Position numbers and translations under genes: made by a program
Shown here: positions 1 through 6,963 of the stretch, piece after piece
Layout: each line of letters opens with the position of its first letter
Position numbering within the stretch: position 1 is the first letter of the stretch
From: Acholeplasmataceae bacterium UBA6190
GTDB taxonomy: Bacteria; Bacillota_I; Bacilli_A; Acholeplasmatales; Acholeplasmataceae
NCBI GenBank assembly: GCA_002422045.1
Contig: DITG01000107.1
Location: 2,788-13,902, forward strand
Direction: 5' to 3'
DNA: 11,115 nucleotides
The notes under the pieces: model-generated
Told to the model about the DNA's origin: nothing
The model's input: the letters and a program-made list of their open reading frames with translations, nothing else
The model's database searches: none

Positions 1-732
1 GAAGAAGAAAGCGAAATGATTCAAAATATCTTTGATTTCTCAGACACTACAGTGGATACCATCATGACACATCGTACTGAAATTTCAGCAATCAATGTCA
101 AATCTACCAAAAAAGAAATTTTTGATTACGTACTTAAAGAACAATATACAAGATTCCCGGTTTATCAGGGATCCATTGATCATATCATCGGTACGTTACA
201 TGTCAAAGACTTACTGAAGTATGTAGAAAATACAGAAGAAAGATTCTCAATCAAACGATTGCTCAGACCCCCCTATTTCATCCCAGAATCTAAAAAAACA
301 TCAGATCTTTTCAAGGAAATGCAGAAAAAGAAAAACCATATTGCTGTTGTTCTTGATGAATACGGTGGAACAGCGGGTATCGTGACGATTGAAGATTTGA
401 TTGAAGAAGTCCTTGGAAACATTAAAGACGAATATGATGACGATGACATCGACATCATGGAAATCAATCCTGATGAGTTTGAAGTCGACGGACTCATTTC
501 GATCAACGATGTCGAAGACATCATTGAAGCAGACTTGCCAGTCGATGATTACGATACGCTTTCTGGTTTCATCTTGGGGCAACTCGGCAGATTCCCAGAT
601 GAGCATGAGAAAGTAATCATAGAGTATCATGAATTTACATTTGAAGTCCTCGAACGCGAGGGCAAGGTCATCTCCAAAGTGAAAGTGAAACGCTATCCTA
701 AGGCCAATGATGATGACAAGCAGGTAGAATAA
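1..732 (+). CDS. CNNM/CorC-HlyC family protein, C-terminal part (partial at left edge)
   Basis: This is the cytoplasmic part of a CNNM (DUF21)-CBS-CorC_HlyC membrane protein, a family tied to Mg2+/divalent cation efflux or homeostasis and historically called hemolysin-like. The frame is open to base 1: the codons before the first ATG (base 16) read EEESE, and EEE-E-MI-NI-F-F is the conserved linker before the CBS pair. The true start and the DUF21 membrane domain therefore lie outside the window. Visible parts are an IM-hR-EI segment, a CBS pair with RFPVY-GSIDHIIG and DEYGGTAGIVTIEDLIEEV, then an acidic linker and the C-terminal CorC_HlyC domain with LSGFILGQLGRFP. The stop is TAA at 730-732, one base before the next gene, so the two paralogues are surely cotranscribed. 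Family assignment is firm; the transported ion and physiological role are inferred from the family. Confidence 0.93.
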   Translation, partial: EEESEMIQNIFDFSDTTVDTIMTHRTEISAINVKSTKKEIFDYVLKEQYTRFPVYQGSIDHIIGTLHVKDLLKYVENTEERFSIKRLLRPPYFIPESKKTSDLFKEMQKKKNHIAVVLDEYGGTAGIVTIEDLIEEVLGNIKDEYDDDDIDIMEINPDEFEVDGLISINDVEDIIEADLPVDDYDTLSGFILGQLGRFPDEHEKVIIEYHEFTFEVLEREGKVISKVKVKRYPKANDDDKQVE

Positions 733-733
733 C

Positions 734-2002
734 ATGGACGATACAACCATCGTGAATATCATCTTGATTGCAGCGCTGATTTTGTTATCAGCGTTCTTTT
801 CAGCAACCGAAATCGCATTCTCTTCCTTAAACGAAATCAAACTCAAACATATGATTCAAAATGGACACAAACGTGCGAAAAAGACACTTGAGTTGTCAGA
901 AAATTTTGACAAGGTGCTCACAACCATTCTGATTGGCAATAACATCGTCAATATCGCTTCCGCTTCGCTTGCTACCCTCATTTTTATTCAATATTGGGGC
1001 AATGCCGGTGTGACCATTTCAACCGCTGTGATGACAGTCTTGGTCCTCGTCTTTGGTGAAATCACACCCAAAAGTATAGCAAAGCGCATTCCTGAATCCT
1101 TTGCCTTGGCAGTGACTTATCCACTATTGATGTTCATGTTCATCTTAGCGCCTTTGAATCTCATCTTTAATTTTTGGCAAAGACTCATGACCAAACTGTT
1201 CAAGTTTCAGGAAAGTCCTTCGATTACGGAAGATGAACTTCTAACATATGTATCCGAAGCTCAACAAGAAGGTGGCATCAACGAAAACGAAGAAGAAATG
1301 ATCAGAAACGTGATTGACTTTGACGATTTGAAAATCGAAGAAATCTTCACTCCTCGTGTCAAAGTGGTTGCAGTGTCCGTGAATGAAACAACTAAAAAGA
1401 TCACCCATACATTCAGACATTATGGATTTTCCAGATTACCTGTCTATGAAGGTTCGATTGATCATATTATTGGTGTTATCAACTACAAAGATTATTTCAA
1501 CAAAGTACTACTTGACAGGCAGCCGGTTGAAAATATCGTTAAAAAACCTGTGTTCGTGACTGAATACATGAAAATATCGCATTTGCTCGAGTTATTGAAA
1601 GTCAACAAATCGCACATGGCGATCGTCAAAGACGAGTATGGCGGAACCTTGGGTATTGTCACCATGGAAGACATCTTGGAAGAGATCGTTGGAGACATTT
1701 TTGATGAGCATGATGAAATCATCGAGCAGATCAAGAAAGTTGATGACACACACTATCAAGTCAAAGGTGACACGGATTTAGATGATTTGTTTGAAGTCCT
1801 GGACATGGAAGAAGATGACGATGCAGACTATGCGACCGTCAACGGTTGGGTTCAAGATCAACTTGGCAGAATTCCTTCGATTGGTGATGTGTTTCGCTTC
1901 AGATTTTTGAAAGTGACAGTAACAGAAGCCGATCATAAACGTGTATTAGAAGTGAATGTCGAAGTTTTACCGATCAGTTTGGTTCAAGAATCAGACGACT
2001 GA
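734..2002 (+). CDS. CNNM/DUF21-CBS-CorC_HlyC membrane protein (putative Mg2+/divalent cation exporter)
   Basis: This is a full-length 422-residue paralogue of the upstream gene. Residues 1-190 form the CNNM transmembrane domain, with hydrophobic helices near 5-24, 63-86, 92-112 and 125-150. It carries the family signatures FFSATEIAFSS (21-31), IGNNIVN (67-73) and FGEITPKS (107-114). Residues about 205-325 are the CBS pair, including RLPVYEGSIDHIIGV and DEYGGTLGIVTMEDILEEIVGDI. About 335-413 is the CorC_HlyC domain, with VNGWVQDQLGRIPSIGD. The start at 734 follows the upstream stop by one base with only a weak AGG Shine-Dalgarno, so coupled translation is likely. The gene ends in TGA and a strong terminator follows. 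Members of this family act in the plasma membrane on Mg2+ or other divalent cations; the substrate here is not visible. Confidence 0.95.
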   Translation: MDDTTIVNIILIAALILLSAFFSATEIAFSSLNEIKLKHMIQNGHKRAKKTLELSENFDKVLTTILIGNNIVNIASASLATLIFIQYWGNAGVTISTAVMTVLVLVFGEITPKSIAKRIPESFALAVTYPLLMFMFILAPLNLIFNFWQRLMTKLFKFQESPSITEDELLTYVSEAQQEGGINENEEEMIRNVIDFDDLKIEEIFTPRVKVVAVSVNETTKKITHTFRHYGFSRLPVYEGSIDHIIGVINYKDYFNKVLLDRQPVENIVKKPVFVTEYMKISHLLELLKVNKSHMAIVKDEYGGTLGIVTMEDILEEIVGDIFDEHDEIIEQIKKVDDTHYQVKGDTDLDDLFEVLDMEEDDDADYATVNGWVQDQLGRIPSIGDVFRFRFLKVTVTEADHKRVLEVNVEVLPISLVQESDD

Positions 2003-2012
2003 ATGAAACATG

Positions 2013-2041
2013 AGGCACATCTCCTTGAGGTGTGCCTTTTT
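2013..2041 (+). terminator. Rho-independent terminator of the CNNM gene pair
   Basis: An 11-bp stem (AGGCACATCTC pairing with GAGGTGTGCCT, one G-T pair) closes a 3-nt loop and is followed by a run of five T. It starts 10 bases after the stop of the second CNNM gene. Confidence 0.92.
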
Positions 2042-2057
2042 CAATCGATAACAGAAT

Positions 2058-2084
2058 AAAAAAAAGGACATTCACATGTCCTTT
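2058..2084 (-). terminator. Rho-independent terminator of the lipoprotein gene
   Basis: On the minus strand, AAAGGACAT and ATGTCCTTT form a perfect 9-bp stem with a 4-nt loop, followed by an eight-T tract (three of the T lie in the stem). It lies 17 bases beyond the lipoprotein stop and sits back to back with the terminator of the convergent CNNM genes. Confidence 0.92.
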
Positions 2085-2100
2085 ATAAACGGTTTAAGTT

Positions 2101-2877
2101 TTATTTTTTGCCAGCGAGTGCGTTAGCATATCCTCTTTGTGCAAGTTTGTAGTAGTCTACAAAGTCAGAAAGAGTTGCGCCAGTAACGATTGTACCAATC
2201 TTCCAAGTACCATCTTTGACAAGATCAGTTTCAGCTGCATCAAGTTTAGTGCCTACCATTGCTTCAGCCATTGCTGCCATGTTGCCGCCCCATCCAAGTG
2301 GATAAGAAGCTGCACTTGCCCAATATGCTGTAGTGGACTTAGTGAAACCACGCTTAACGCTTGCATTACCGAATTCGTAAGTGCTCTTAGTACCATTTGC
2401 ATTCGCAATGAACACGAGACCAGCTTCAACAGCTTCGACATATGCTTTCGCATTAGCTTCTGTTTCTACCCAAGTTTCGATATTGCCAACACCTGTTGCA
2501 GTGTAACCAATGCTTTGTGCTCCGGATTCACCAGCAACTGCGCCAGTGAAGAGAACGCCATTCACACTGACATACATTGCATAATAGCTTGTACCTCTGG
2601 ATCCAACAACTGTGAGAATGTCAGCAGGTTGTGCTACGCCTTCAACTGGAGTGTAAGCAACCTGACCAATGTTGTATGGCAGATAGTATTCTTCAAACTG
2701 TACATTGACAACAACGTCATCCTTGTCAACAACTACTTTGACAACGCCAACATAATGACCATGTACCAGACCGTATCCTACACCGTAGCCGTATTCGTAA
2801 GATGGTTCATCTTCCGCGCAAGCGACTAAGCCCAGTGCAAGAAACGCAACAAAAAGAAGTGCAATCAATTTCTTCAT
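2101..2877 (-). CDS. Surface lipoprotein, FMN-binding-like
   Basis: A 258-residue secreted lipoprotein. It has the N-terminus MKK, a hydrophobic core (residues 4-17) and the lipobox LVAC, with Cys20 as the predicted lipidated residue. An acidic, Tyr/Gly-rich spacer follows. Residues about 36-66 (GHYVGVVKVVVDKDDVVVNV) resemble the first strands of FMN_bind domains (G-Y-G---V-V-V-D--V). Near the C-terminus, VTGATLSDF (231-239) resembles the [S/T]GAT-x-[S/T] motif at which ApbE attaches FMN to NqrC, RnfG or PplA-type proteins, which would put Thr235 as acceptor; the acidic residue usually found three positions before it is absent. The FMN link is inference; alternatively this is an unclassified surface lipoprotein. 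Start choice is supported by AGGAGG at 2888-2893, 10 bases upstream. The gene is monocistronic, with its own promoter and terminator. Confidence 0.9.
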   Translation of the reverse strand: MKKLIALLFVAFLALGLVACAEDEPSYEYGYGVGYGLVHGHYVGVVKVVVDKDDVVVNVQFEEYYLPYNIGQVAYTPVEGVAQPADILTVVGSRGTSYYAMYVSVNGVLFTGAVAGESGAQSIGYTATGVGNIETWVETEANAKAYVEAVEAGLVFIANANGTKSTYEFGNASVKRGFTKSTTAYWASAASYPLGWGGNMAAMAEAMVGTKLDAAETDLVKDGTWKIGTIVTGATLSDFVDYYKLAQRGYANALAGKK

Positions 2878-2887
2878 TTATTAAATT

Positions 2888-2945
2888 CCTCCTAGAATTG
2901 TTTCTTTACGCATTCATTATATAACATTTGTCAACTGATATGCAA
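2888..2945 (-). promoter_or_regulatory. Promoter and ribosome binding site of the lipoprotein gene
   Basis: On the minus strand there is a TATAAT -10 element at 2916-2921. TTGCAT lies 18 bases upstream (2940-2945) as the likely -35, and a consensus AGGAGG Shine-Dalgarno is at 2888-2893. A perfect TTGACA (2929-2934) also occurs but lies only 7 bases from the TATAAT, too close to pair with it. Confidence 0.7.
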
Positions 2946-3019
2946 CATCAATTGAAAACTTTCGCAATAAAAACGTTTTCCTAGTTAAGTTTCATCATAT
3001 ATTAAAGAATCCAGTCGAA

Positions 3020-3069
3020 TTGTGCTTTTATTCGTATCATTTTATGATACAATAATACAGGCGAAAGGA
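3020..3069 (+). promoter_or_regulatory. lepA promoter with overlapping 17-bp palindrome, and RBS
   Basis: TGATACAAT (TG at 3045-3046, TACAAT at 3048-3053) is an extended -10. Alternatively TATGAT (3043-3048) pairs with TTGTGC (3020-3025) at a 17-bp spacing. A perfect inverted repeat, GTATCAT-TTT-ATGATAC (3034-3050), covers the spacer and the -10 region, as an operator would. The Shine-Dalgarno AAAGGA is at 3064-3069, nine bases before the lepA ATG. The promoter is well supported; the operator role is inference. Confidence 0.65.
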
Positions 3070-3078
3070 CGTTGAAAC

Positions 3079-4902
3079 ATGAACAAAGCTTTTCTGAATG
3101 AACGACAAAAGATGATCAGAAATTTCTCAATCATCGCGCACATCGACCATGGTAAGTCAACACTTGCAGATCGATTGCTCCAAATTACAAAAACCGTCAG
3201 CGACCGTGAGATGAAAGAGCAAATGCTGGATTCGATGGATCTCGAAAGAGAGCGTGGCATCACCATCAAGCTGAATGCCGTAGAAATGCATTACAAGGCG
3301 AAAAATGGGGAAGAGTACATCATGCATTTGATTGACACTCCAGGTCACGTCGATTTCACTTATGAAGTCTCAAGATCACTTGCTGCTTGCGAAGGCGCGA
3401 TTTTAGTCGTCGATGCTGCTCAAGGTATTGAAGCTCAAACACTCGCCAATGTCTACCTCGCTATTGATAATGATTTGGCAATTATTCCCGTCATCAATAA
3501 GATTGATTTACCATCTGCAGAACCTGAAAAAGTCAAGAAGGAAATAGAAGAGATCATCGGTATTCCTGCACAGGATGCTGTACTTGCATCAGCCAAAGAA
3601 GGCATCGGTATTGAAACCATTTTGGAGCGCATTATTCATGATGTTCCAGCCCCAACAGGTGATGCTCTAGCACCACTTCAAGCACTCGTATTTGATTCTA
3701 TTTTTGATATGTATAAAGGTGTTATTCCCTACATCAGAGTTGTCAATGGCACGATTGCCAAAGGTGATATGATCGAATTCATGGCGACAGGAACGAAGTA
3801 TGAAGTCATTGAAGTTGGTGTGCATACACCCAAGGTTGTCAAGCGCGATATTTTAGGTCCTGGCGATGTCGGATATCTTACAGCTTCCATCAAAGATATC
3901 GGTACAGTCCGCGTAGGTGATACCATCACGTATGCGAATCACCGTGCCAAAGAAGCACTGCCTGGCTATAGAACGATGAATTCAGTTGTGTTCTGCGGAC
4001 TCTATCCAATTGATTCTGATCAGTTCAATGACTTAAAAGATGCGCTGGAGAAACTAAAACTGAACGATGCATCCTTAAAGTATGAACCTGAAACTTCTCA
4101 GGCACTCGGTTTTGGATTCAGAACCGGATTTTTGGGATTGCTGCACATGGATATCATTCAAGAAAGAATTCATCGTGAATTCAATATTGAACTGATTGCG
4201 ACTGCACCTTCCGTCATCTATCAGGTTCATCTCACCGATGGAACCATGGTGCTCGTGGATAACCCATCCAAACTCCCAGATCCTCAACGGATTGACTATA
4301 TTGAAGAACCTTACATCAAAGCATCCATCATGTCTCCCAAAGAATATGTCGGTGCAATCATGGATATATCACAGAAGAAACGTGGCATTTTTGGAGACAT
4401 GAAGTACATCGATTCCAACCGTGTCCATATTCATTATGAACTACCTCTATCAGAAATTGTCTACGATTTCTTTGACAAACTCAAATCATCGACCAAAGGT
4501 TATGCATCCTTTGACTATGAAATGGGTGGATACAAGAAATCCAATTTACAGAAGATGGATATCTTACTCAACGGTGAAGTCGTTGACGCATTATCACTGA
4601 TCGTGCATAGAGAATTTGCCTATCAGCGTGGCAAGATCATTTGTGAAAAGATGGTCAAACTGATTCCGAGACAAATGTTTGAAATCCCTGTTCAAGCTGC
4701 ATTAGGAACCAAAGTCATTGCCAGAGAAACAATCAAGGCCATGAGAAAAGATGTCCTTGCGAAATGTTATGGCGGCGATATCAGTCGTAAGAAGAAACTG
4801 CTTGAAAAGCAAAAAGAAGGCAAGAAAAAGATGAAAACCTTAGGTAGAGTTGATGTACCTCAGGAAGCATTCATGGCGATTTTATCCAACAGTGAAGATT
4901 AA
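3079..4902 (+). CDS. lepA: Elongation factor 4 (LepA), ribosome back-translocase GTPase
   Basis: At 607 residues this matches the usual LepA length (about 600). It is a translational GTPase that binds stalled or mistranslocated ribosomes at the membrane or in the cytoplasm and affects translation fidelity and initiation. GTPase motifs are all present: G1 AHIDHGKST (20-28), switch I RGITI (59-63), G3 DTPGH (86-90), G4 NKID (140-143) and a SAK G5 near residue 174. Domain II, the domain III region with FGFRTGFLGLLHMDI, and the LepA-specific C-terminus (YGGDISRKKKLLEKQKEGKK, then VPQEAFMAIL) follow in order. The start at 3079 adds about 11 residues before the conserved MIRNFSIIAHIDHG and is supported by AAAGGA nine bases upstream. 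A terminator overlaps the last codons, yet hemW follows after 67 bases, an order shared with Bacillus. Confidence 0.98.
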   Translation: MNKAFLNERQKMIRNFSIIAHIDHGKSTLADRLLQITKTVSDREMKEQMLDSMDLERERGITIKLNAVEMHYKAKNGEEYIMHLIDTPGHVDFTYEVSRSLAACEGAILVVDAAQGIEAQTLANVYLAIDNDLAIIPVINKIDLPSAEPEKVKKEIEEIIGIPAQDAVLASAKEGIGIETILERIIHDVPAPTGDALAPLQALVFDSIFDMYKGVIPYIRVVNGTIAKGDMIEFMATGTKYEVIEVGVHTPKVVKRDILGPGDVGYLTASIKDIGTVRVGDTITYANHRAKEALPGYRTMNSVVFCGLYPIDSDQFNDLKDALEKLKLNDASLKYEPETSQALGFGFRTGFLGLLHMDIIQERIHREFNIELIATAPSVIYQVHLTDGTMVLVDNPSKLPDPQRIDYIEEPYIKASIMSPKEYVGAIMDISQKKRGIFGDMKYIDSNRVHIHYELPLSEIVYDFFDKLKSSTKGYASFDYEMGGYKKSNLQKMDILLNGEVVDALSLIVHREFAYQRGKIICEKMVKLIPRQMFEIPVQAALGTKVIARETIKAMRKDVLAKCYGGDISRKKKLLEKQKEGKKKMKTLGRVDVPQEAFMAILSNSED

Positions 4903-4917
4903 CAGTCTTCACTTTTT
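4891..4917 (+). terminator. Rho-independent terminator overlapping the lepA stop
   Basis: AGTGAAGA (4891-4898) and TCTTCACT (4906-4913) form an 8-bp stem with a 7-nt loop, followed by TTTT. The 5' arm encodes the last lepA residues and the TAA stop lies in the stem-loop, so terminating ribosomes would cover the hairpin. Partial readthrough into hemW is possible. Confidence 0.75.
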
Positions 4918-4919
4918 CT

Positions 4920-4962
4920 TTGTTATGTAAACCATTTTAGGGTATAATGAATTCAGTAGGAG
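4920..4962 (+). promoter_or_regulatory. Promoter and RBS of the hemW-xerD-deoB run
   Basis: TTGTTA (4920-4925), a 17-base spacer, then a consensus TATAAT (4943-4948). AGGAG at 4958-4962 lies seven bases before the hemW ATG. The promoter sits immediately after the lepA terminator, so hemW-xerD-deoB has its own transcription start. Confidence 0.82.
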
Positions 4963-4969
4963 ATGAACC

Positions 4970-6061
4970 ATGAAAGGATTATACGTCCACATTCCGTTTT
5001 GTGAACATATCTGTCATTACTGTGACTTTGTCAAAAGAGTCCCTAAAAATCAGGAAATGATTGATACTTATTTGCATGCACTGAGACTAGAAATCGAGAG
5101 TTACCGCGATCATTTTGAGTCGATTGAAACCATCTACATCGGGGGCGGAACGCCTTCGATGCTTTCTACCTTGCAACTGGAATACTTGCTCGAAGGATTA
5201 AAGGATATCAAGCCTGTCGAATATACGATTGAAGTCAATCCCGAGTCATATACTGATGACAAAGGCATCATATTTAAGCAATATGGCATTAACCGCATCA
5301 GTCTCGGTGTGCAAACGTTTGATCAGAAACTGTTGGAATACTTGAACAGAAAGCATACCAAGGCACAAGTCGTTCATGCAGTCAATCATCTGAAGTCTCT
5401 GGGCATAGGAAAAATCAGTATTGATTTGATTTATGCCATTCCAGGTCAGACAATAGAACAACTGGATGTTGATTTAAAAGCGATAGAAGCACTTGATATC
5501 ACCCATGTATCGTGTTATTCATTGATCCTTGAAGAAAAGACATATTTTTACCATCAATATTTAAGAGGAAAGTTTGAACAGATGGATGAAGATACGGAAG
5601 CAACCATGTATCAGAAAGTGATGGATGATCTAAAACGTCAAGGTTTTCATCACTATGAAATCTCAAACTATGCCAAAAAAGGACATGTTTCTCTTCACAA
5701 TTTGATCTACTGGACATTAGGCGATTACATTGGTGTTGGTCTTGGAGCCCATGGTTTTATCAGGGGCATTCGAACCTATAATCATCATAGTCTGCCGAAG
5801 TATTTAGAAAATCCGATGGAAAGAAACGAGATTCAAGATCAAACCATGATGCTGCAAGACGAATTGATTTTCGGACTCAGAAAAATGGAAGGGGTCAGTT
5901 TGAAGATGATCAGGGATAAATATCATATCGATGTGCTCAAACATTATCCCAAACTACTAGAAAAAATGGAGTTAGGCTTGATTGAAATCGAGGATGATCA
6001 TTTGAAACTCACTGCCAAAGGTATATTCCTAGGCAATCAAGTCTTTATGGTATTCATATGA
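4970..6061 (+). CDS. hemW: Radical SAM heme chaperone HemW
   Basis: A 363-residue radical SAM protein of the HemN/HemW family. The N-terminus LYVHIPFC-EHIC-HYC-DF gives the 4Fe-4S ligands Cys11, Cys15 and Cys18. The residue two after the last Cys is Phe20, where coproporphyrinogen dehydrogenase HemN has a fourth Cys; that, and the motif HNLIYW (243-248, matching the HNxxYW heme-binding motif of HemW), argue for the heme chaperone rather than HemN. GGGTPS (58-63) is the SAM-binding glycine motif. A HemN_C-type tail occupies roughly 280-355. HemW is thought to insert heme into respiratory proteins at the membrane. The start is fixed by AGGAG seven bases upstream. The gene ends in ATGA (6058-6061), shared with the xerD start, which implies translational coupling. 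Many databases would mislabel it as coproporphyrinogen III oxidase. Confidence 0.95.
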   Translation: MKGLYVHIPFCEHICHYCDFVKRVPKNQEMIDTYLHALRLEIESYRDHFESIETIYIGGGTPSMLSTLQLEYLLEGLKDIKPVEYTIEVNPESYTDDKGIIFKQYGINRISLGVQTFDQKLLEYLNRKHTKAQVVHAVNHLKSLGIGKISIDLIYAIPGQTIEQLDVDLKAIEALDITHVSCYSLILEEKTYFYHQYLRGKFEQMDEDTEATMYQKVMDDLKRQGFHHYEISNYAKKGHVSLHNLIYWTLGDYIGVGLGAHGFIRGIRTYNHHSLPKYLENPMERNEIQDQTMMLQDELIFGLRKMEGVSLKMIRDKYHIDVLKHYPKLLEKMELGLIEIEDDHLKLTAKGIFLGNQVFMVFI

Positions 6062-6963
6062 AATACATCCTCAAAGATTTCGAATACTATCTGAAAAACG
6101 AAAAAGGTTCCAGTGTGAATACCGTGGAATCCTATTTGAGAGATCTCAATCAATATGCAGCATTTCTTGAGAAGTATCATGGGATCACAAAACCTAAATT
6201 CATTGAATCAGCACACATCGAAGCCTATATGCGCAGTTTGAAACGCCAGATGAAGACCAAGAGTCTTGCCAGAAAACTGACGGCGATCAAGGGATTTCAT
6301 CATTTCCTACTTCTGGAAAAAGAAGTCGAACAGGATGTTGCCAAGGCGTTTTCGGCACCTAAGATCGAGAAGACTTTGCCACAGGTATTGTCTGTCGATG
6401 AAGTGGTGAGGATCCTTGAACAAGTCGATAAGACCAAGCCATTAGGACTCAGAAACATGGCACTGCTCGAACTGATTTATGGTTCTGGCTTACGAGTCTC
6501 AGAACTTCTCGATATCGAAATGGAAGATATCCATATCAATCAGGGTTATGTGGTTGTCAAAGGCAAAGGTGCGAAAGAACGGATGGTCCCCATCTCTGAC
6601 ATGAGCATGATTGCACTCAGGAACTATATGATCAAAGGTAGGGATCAATTGCTAGGCGATGTCAAAAGTCCTTATTTGTTTTTGAATCAGCAAGGTGAGA
6701 GATTGTCTCGTCAAGGGTTTTTCAAATTACTCAAGAAACTATCCCATGATGCTGGTGTGGAAACAGAATGTTCACCGCATACGCTTAGACATTCGTTTGC
6801 CACACACTTGCTCGAAAATGGCATGGACTTAAGAACACTTCAATCCTTACTCGGACATGAAGACATATCGACAACTCAGATCTATACCCATATCAGTCAA
6901 AAAAGAATCAAAGAAATCTATAAGAGTGCGCATCCGCGTGCAAAGGAGGAACATGATGTATAA
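6058..6963 (+). CDS. xerD: Tyrosine recombinase XerD (XerC/D family)
   Basis: A 301-residue tyrosine recombinase of normal Xer length, resolving chromosome dimers at dif with its partner and FtsK/SpoIIIE. Residues 1-90 are the SAM-like core-binding domain. The catalytic domain shows the complete active site: Arg146 (GSGLRVSELL), Lys170 (KGKGAKER), His241 and Arg244 (SPHTLRHSFATHLL), His267 (LLGHEDISTT) and the nucleophile Tyr276 (QIYTHI). XerD is preferred over XerC or an integrase because deoB follows directly, as in Bacillus xerD(ripX)-drm. There is no neighbouring phage or att-like sequence. The start ATG overlaps the hemW stop by four bases with no strong separate Shine-Dalgarno. The 3' end overlaps deoB. 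XerC versus XerD cannot be proven from sequence alone. Confidence 0.93.
   Translation: MKYILKDFEYYLKNEKGSSVNTVESYLRDLNQYAAFLEKYHGITKPKFIESAHIEAYMRSLKRQMKTKSLARKLTAIKGFHHFLLLEKEVEQDVAKAFSAPKIEKTLPQVLSVDEVVRILEQVDKTKPLGLRNMALLELIYGSGLRVSELLDIEMEDIHINQGYVVVKGKGAKERMVPISDMSMIALRNYMIKGRDQLLGDVKSPYLFLNQQGERLSRQGFFKLLKKLSHDAGVETECSPHTLRHSFATHLLENGMDLRTLQSLLGHEDISTTQIYTHISQKRIKEIYKSAHPRAKEEHDV

Noticed and set aside
301..846. 181-codon open frame on the minus strand across the two CNNM genes
   Set aside because: Antisense to strongly conserved CNNM coding sequence, no ribosome site, and its composition mirrors acidic codons of the real genes.
2137..2829. 230-codon open frame on the plus strand opposite the lipoprotein gene
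   Set aside because: The minus-strand gene has a lipobox, consensus RBS, promoter and terminator. The plus-strand product is Cys/Ser-rich nonsense without an RBS.
2929..2934. Consensus TTGACA on the minus strand as -35 of the lipoprotein promoter
   Set aside because: Only 7 bases from the TATAAT and no good -10 element 16-18 bases downstream.
6857..6955. Upstream in-frame extension of deoB (33 more codons)
   Set aside because: It lies wholly inside the conserved end of xerD, lacks family similarity, and a strong AAAGGAGG sits just before the ATG pair at 6953/6956.
6058..6963. Phage or island integrase interpretation of the tyrosine recombinase
   Set aside because: Xer-like length and motifs, operon placement with deoB and overlap with hemW indicate a housekeeping recombinase. 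No att-like repeats were seen nearby.
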